DNA of 64,000 nucleotides from an uncultured marine group III euryarchaeote (GTDB taxonomy: Archaea; Thermoplasmatota; Poseidoniia; MGIII; CG-Epi1), in NCBI GenBank assembly GCA_902627615.1, contig CACOJW010000003.1, positions 1 to 64,000 of the forward strand, written 5' to 3'. How positions within the stretch are numbered: position 1 is the stretch's first letter; every line of letters starts with the position of its first letter. The position numbers and the translations under genes are program-made. The notes under the pieces are model-generated. The model had not been told where the DNA came from and ran no database searches. It saw only the letters and a list, made by a program, of their open reading frames with translations. This document shows, in pieces, positions 60,802 through 64,000 of the stretch.

Positions 60802-61896
60802 GTGGAACCTATAATCTTAGTAGTCGGCGCACGCCCGAATTTTATGAAGATGGCACCACTGTACTCAGAATTAAAAAGAAGGAAATTACCCGTAATTTTG
60901 TTACATACGGGGCAGCATTATGATGAAAACATGAGTAAAGTTTTCTTTGAAGACTTAAACATGCCAAAACCAGATATTTATCTTGGAGTAGGGTCGTCTA
61001 GTCATGCTAAGCAAACTGCTCAAATAATGACTGATTTTGAGAAAGTATGCCAAAACGAAACACCTTCACTAGTGGTAGTTGCTGGTGACGTAAATTCAAC
61101 AATCGCTTGTGCACTGGTAGCCACAAAATTAGCAATTCCTGTTGCGCATGTAGAGGCTGGATTAAGGTCATTTGATATGAATATGCCTGAGGAAATTAAC
61201 CGTATCTTAACAGATAGAATTTCAAATATTTTACTGACTCCCTCTAAAGATGCAAATGAAAATCTCATTAGAGAAGGCATGGAGCAAGAGAAAATTAAAT
61301 TAGTTGGAAATATAATGATTGATAGTTTGTTAAATAACTTAGAAAGTGCAAAAAAAAGTAATATACATGATGAATTAAAAATTGATAAAACTGAATATGT
61401 GCTAATAACTGCACACAGACCTTCTAATGTAGATTATGAAAATAACTTAGCGCGAATAGTTAAAGCTATAGAGGCAATTTGTGAAGATACAAAAGCCGTT
61501 TTTCCTCTTCACCCAAGAACCTCAAACATGCTCAAAAAATTTGGATTTAAAAATAAGATTAAACAAATTTCAAATCTTATTCTAACAAAACCTTTAGGAT
61601 ATATCGATTTCCTAGCCCTAATCAAAGAGTCAAAAACTGTTCTAACTGATTCTGGAGGATTACAAGAAGAAACTACTGCATTAGGTATTCCATGTATCAC
61701 TTTAAGAGACAACACTGAAAGGCCAATAACTATTGAAAAAGGAACAAATATTCTTACAGGAAATGATACAAGAAAAATAATACAAGCATGGGAAAATATC
61801 AACATGAATGGTGGAAAAAAAGGCCAAATACCTGATTTATGGGACGGAAAAACCTCTGAAAGAATATCCAATATTATTGAGACTTTTTTAAAATAG
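60802..61896 (+). CDS. wecB: UDP-N-acetylglucosamine 2-epimerase (copy 2)
   Basis: A 364-residue paralogue of the enzyme at 36834, starting with GTG. Blocks VGARPNFMKMAPLY, HTGQHYDENMS, VAGDVNSTIACALVA, HVEAGLRSFDMNMPEEINR and DSGGLQEETTALG are kept, so it should be active. It stands alone near a flavoprotein gene, unlike copy 1, and may serve a different glycan or respond to different control. Confidence 0.88.
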   Translation: MEPIILVVGARPNFMKMAPLYSELKRRKLPVILLHTGQHYDENMSKVFFEDLNMPKPDIYLGVGSSSHAKQTAQIMTDFEKVCQNETPSLVVVAGDVNSTIACALVATKLAIPVAHVEAGLRSFDMNMPEEINRILTDRISNILLTPSKDANENLIREGMEQEKIKLVGNIMIDSLLNNLESAKKSNIHDELKIDKTEYVLITAHRPSNVDYENNLARIVKAIEAICEDTKAVFPLHPRTSNMLKKFGFKNKIKQISNLILTKPLGYIDFLALIKESKTVLTDSGGLQEETTALGIPCITLRDNTERPITIEKGTNILTGNDTRKIIQAWENINMNGGKKGQIPDLWDGKTSERISNIIETFLK

Positions 61897-61898
61897 GT

Positions 61899-62567
61899 TT
61901 ATCGTTGACCAAAGATTGCAGTTCCCACTCGAATATGTGTCGATCCTTCTTCTATGGCTTCTCTAAAATCCCCTGACATCCCCATTGACAAGTAAGGCAA
62001 ATCAATACCCAAACTTTGCTCTAAACTATCACGTATTTGACGAAGATCTTGAAAATAGGGTCTTGCGGGTTCGCTAAAAGGAGGAATGGACATAAGCCCT
62101 TTAATCTTTATATTTTTAAAATTTAAAATCTCAGAAAAAAGTATTTCTAATGAATCTTGATTAATACCTGATTTAGATAATTCTCTTCCTTGGTTTACTT
62201 GAATTAAAATTTCTTGGCATATTTTTTCTTCGGAAGAGACTAAGTCTATTTTTTGAGCTAACTTCAAAGAATCTACTGAATGTATTAATTTTACCTTTCC
62301 TACTATTTTTCTTACCTTCTTAGTGGGCAAACGTCCAAGAAAATGATAACGTAGGCCCTCTGGACTATAATCTGACCATTTTTTTGAAAATTCCTCAACG
62401 TAATTTTCACCTACATCTATCAGACCTAATTCAAATGCATCTCTTATCATATCTAAAGATTTAGTTTTTGAAACTCCAACTAAATTGACATCTGAAGGCT
62501 TCCTTCCACTTCTTGAGGCTGCAAAGCTAATCTCGTTTCGTATTTTAGCTAAGTTCTCAAATATCAT
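61899..62567 (-). CDS. PLP-binding YggS/PROSC family protein
   Basis: A 222-residue alanine-racemase-like barrel protein. The PLP lysine lies in VGVSKTKS, and VGENYVEEF, the HFLGRLPTKK region and the C-terminal MGMSGDFREAIEEGSTHIR are family blocks. It controls free pyridoxal phosphate and amino acid balance. It overlaps the DUF1624 gene by four bases. Confidence 0.9.
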   Translation of the reverse strand: MIFENLAKIRNEISFAASRSGRKPSDVNLVGVSKTKSLDMIRDAFELGLIDVGENYVEEFSKKWSDYSPEGLRYHFLGRLPTKKVRKIVGKVKLIHSVDSLKLAQKIDLVSSEEKICQEILIQVNQGRELSKSGINQDSLEILFSEILNFKNIKIKGLMSIPPFSEPARPYFQDLRQIRDSLEQSLGIDLPYLSMGMSGDFREAIEEGSTHIRVGTAIFGQR

Positions 62568-63244
62568 AAATCCTCCAATGAAACGTTACCACTCAAAATC
62601 AGTAATCCAATCAATATAGGTTGATGAATCACATAAACAATGAGAGTATTTCTCCCAAACCAAAGCCATTTTTCAGGCCATTTGAAACTTAATACTGGCT
62701 TACCTGCAGGATAAATTTTGCAAGCGGCTGATAAAAATATAAAGAAGATACCTAACCAAGGATTAATAGGGAAATAATCTACAGCAAAAGTACCTGTTTC
62801 CTGCAAGCCAAGCCAAACTAAATTAGAATTAGATGACAATGGAATCGCTAAAAGAAGGACTCCTATACTAAATGCGTAGAAGGGCTTGCGTGCAACTGGG
62901 AAAGCAACAATACTTGCTAACGCTAAAAGATGTAGTACACCAAACCTAACATACGCATCAGGTGCGAAAAAAAACGTTACTAAAGTAATCGCAAAGGCCC
63001 AGAATATCAATCGCTGAGTTCTTTTAAGTGTGGTCATAAAGTCATACTCTTTTTGATGTGCTAAAAAATAAGAAATGCCCGATATAGAAACAAAGAGAAA
63101 GGCTGTTGATCTTGCTAACCACCACCATTTATCTCCCTTAACAACTTCCATTATTCCAAAATAATCAAGATCTGAAACAAAGTTAGATATTAACATCATT
63201 ACAAGTGCTGTAGCTCTTAATGAATCTAACTCGTCGATTCTCAT
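62564..63244 (-). CDS. DUF1624 / heparan-acetyltransferase-like membrane protein
   Basis: A 226-residue multi-pass protein. The N-terminal RIDELDSLRATALVMMLI, with a conserved acidic-Arg segment, is the DUF1624 signature; about seven hydrophobic helices follow, and WFGRNTLIVYVIHQPILIG marks the last. Relatives are membrane acyltransferases, but a donor and acceptor are unknown here. Its 5' end abuts the YchF-like gene. Confidence 0.8.
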   Translation of the reverse strand: MRIDELDSLRATALVMMLISNFVSDLDYFGIMEVVKGDKWWWLARSTAFLFVSISGISYFLAHQKEYDFMTTLKRTQRLIFWAFAITLVTFFFAPDAYVRFGVLHLLALASIVAFPVARKPFYAFSIGVLLLAIPLSSNSNLVWLGLQETGTFAVDYFPINPWLGIFFIFLSAACKIYPAGKPVLSFKWPEKWLWFGRNTLIVYVIHQPILIGLLILSGNVSLEDL

Positions 63245-64000
63245 TTAAGAACCTGCAACAATCTTGATTATATCTCCATCTTGAAGAACGTAATCCTTTC
63301 CAATAATACGCTTTGAACGACAATCTATAGCTCTAATGAAATTATCACCAATATCTGAATGAACTTTGTATGCTAAATCTAAAGCTGAAGAATCTCTAGG
63401 AAGCAAATGCGCATCAGGCAATACTCTTCCTTCCCCATCTGTAAAATGTGTCTCATCCTCTACTGGATAAACTGCTACCAAATTTAATTTTTCAAGGACT
63501 GCCTTTTCGATACACTCTTGAACTCCTGTAGAACTTCTCAATTTCAAATAATCTTTAATTCTTTGTAGTGCCTCTTTCTGCCCTTCTGTTAATTTATCAC
63601 TAGAAATATTAAAATCTGAATCTCCTGGATTATATTCTATTAGGCCTACATCAGATGCTTTTTTCAATGCCAATTCATAATCTGCTACTGTAATTATAGC
63701 TCCTTTTTTGGACAAACTATTCAAGTCTTCTTCTGAAGAAATATCTGCTTTATTTGCTGCAATAACTATAGGTTTTGCTATGCTTTGCAATAATTCTGCA
63801 ATAATCAAGCCTTCGTCAGACCCCCATTTCATTACAGGCTTGGAGATAGAAGCCTTCCTCAATGCAGTTATAACGTGTTCTCTGCTAAACTTCAACCCAG
63901 CTAATCTCTCGGAAAGAAAATCTTCTATTTTTTCACCAGCTTCCACTGCACGTGCACTACGGGACCATGTACGCATAGTGATTTCACCGATCCATTGGCA
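63245..64000 (-). CDS. YchF/OLA1-like GTPase, C-terminal part (5' end outside window)
   Basis: The minus-strand frame remains open to base 64000, so the visible 251 residues are the C-terminal part; the first ATG at 63976 is internal. PIVIAANKADISSEEDLNSL contains the NKxD-type G4 motif (NKAD). The end of the protein is a TGS-like domain with LVAVYPVE, LDLAYKVHSDIGDNFI and YVLQDGDIIKI, as in archaeal YchF/OLA1-like GTPases (COG0012). Other G motifs must lie upstream. Confidence 0.82.
   Translation of the reverse strand, partial: CQWIGEITMRTWSRSARAVEAGEKIEDFLSERLAGLKFSREHVITALRKASISKPVMKWGSDEGLIIAELLQSIAKPIVIAANKADISSEEDLNSLSKKGAIITVADYELALKKASDVGLIEYNPGDSDFNISSDKLTEGQKEALQRIKDYLKLRSSTGVQECIEKAVLEKLNLVAVYPVEDETHFTDGEGRVLPDAHLLPRDSSALDLAYKVHSDIGDNFIRAIDCRSKRIIGKDYVLQDGDIIKIVAGS

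Overview
The window looks like the chromosome of a planktonic marine archaeon, most probably a Poseidoniales (Marine Group II) or Marine Group III member of the Thermoplasmatota. This is inferred from content: archaeal information-processing genes (RFC large subunit, Hel308-type helicase, archaeal TrpRS, a Pop5-like RNase P protein, DRG and YchF-type GTPases), TATA boxes about 25-29 nt upstream of many start codons (leaderless promoters), A+T-rich DNA, and aerobic heterotrophic metabolism (tryptophan dioxygenase, extradiol dioxygenase, pyruvate-type dehydrogenase complex). No marker was searched against a database. I see no rRNA, tRNA, CRISPR array, insertion sequence or prophage.

Layout. 1-6.1 kb: end of a dimethylargininase-like gene, inositol-3-phosphate synthase, an MDR oxidoreductase, two small regulatory-looking proteins and a large membrane-anchored beta-propeller protein. 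6.1-16 kb: a tightly packed, mostly overlapping gene run with tryptophan 2,3-dioxygenase, a variant SDR, a luciferase-like flavin oxidoreductase, an asparaginase-II homologue, a 2-aminomuconate-semialdehyde dehydrogenase, an alpha/beta hydrolase, a catalytic plus non-catalytic LigB-type dioxygenase pair, a RidA protein and a formyltransferase. It reads as an aromatic amine catabolic operon joining tryptophan oxidation to 2-aminomuconate. 16-23.7 kb: HtpX, a MoaB/CinA-like protein, and on the minus strand an MMPL/RND exporter and a LolD/FtsX-type ABC system. 23.8-31.9 kb: PD-(D/E)XK nuclease, DNA methyltransferase, Asp-box lipoprotein, SAM methyltransferase, degenerate Nudix protein, unknowns and membrane proteins. 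31.9-34.8 kb: two-subunit 2-oxoacid:ferredoxin oxidoreductase on the minus strand. 34.9-39.4 kb: a candidate structured RNA, then sugar-nucleotide genes (galU, UDP-xylose synthase, wecB), a GAPDH homologue and a chimeric glycerate-kinase/CBS ORF. 39.6-47.5 kb: a SAP-domain repeat protein and replication/RNA-processing genes. 47.5-56.4 kb, mostly minus: DinB, TrpRS (plus), then lipB-E3-E2-E1beta-E1alpha-lipA, a self-contained lipoylated 2-oxoacid dehydrogenase operon. 56.6-64 kb: thioesterase, Thr-type asparaginase, LVIVD-type secreted protein, flavoprotein, second wecB, YggS, DUF1624 membrane protein and a partial YchF-like GTPase running off the end.

No gene-free stretch exceeds 300 bases. 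The longest is 34764-35056, which holds the candidate RNA; 28997-29188, 25031-25184 and 56406-56596 also contain potential long-range stems. Strand-specific base and codon use seems to switch near 40 kb, a possible replichore boundary. Strongest items to follow up: the tryptophan/2-aminophenol-type operon, the pseudoknotted RNA upstream of galU, the glycerate-kinase/CBS chimera, and the antisense overlap that encodes the clamp-binding tails of both RfcL and DinB.
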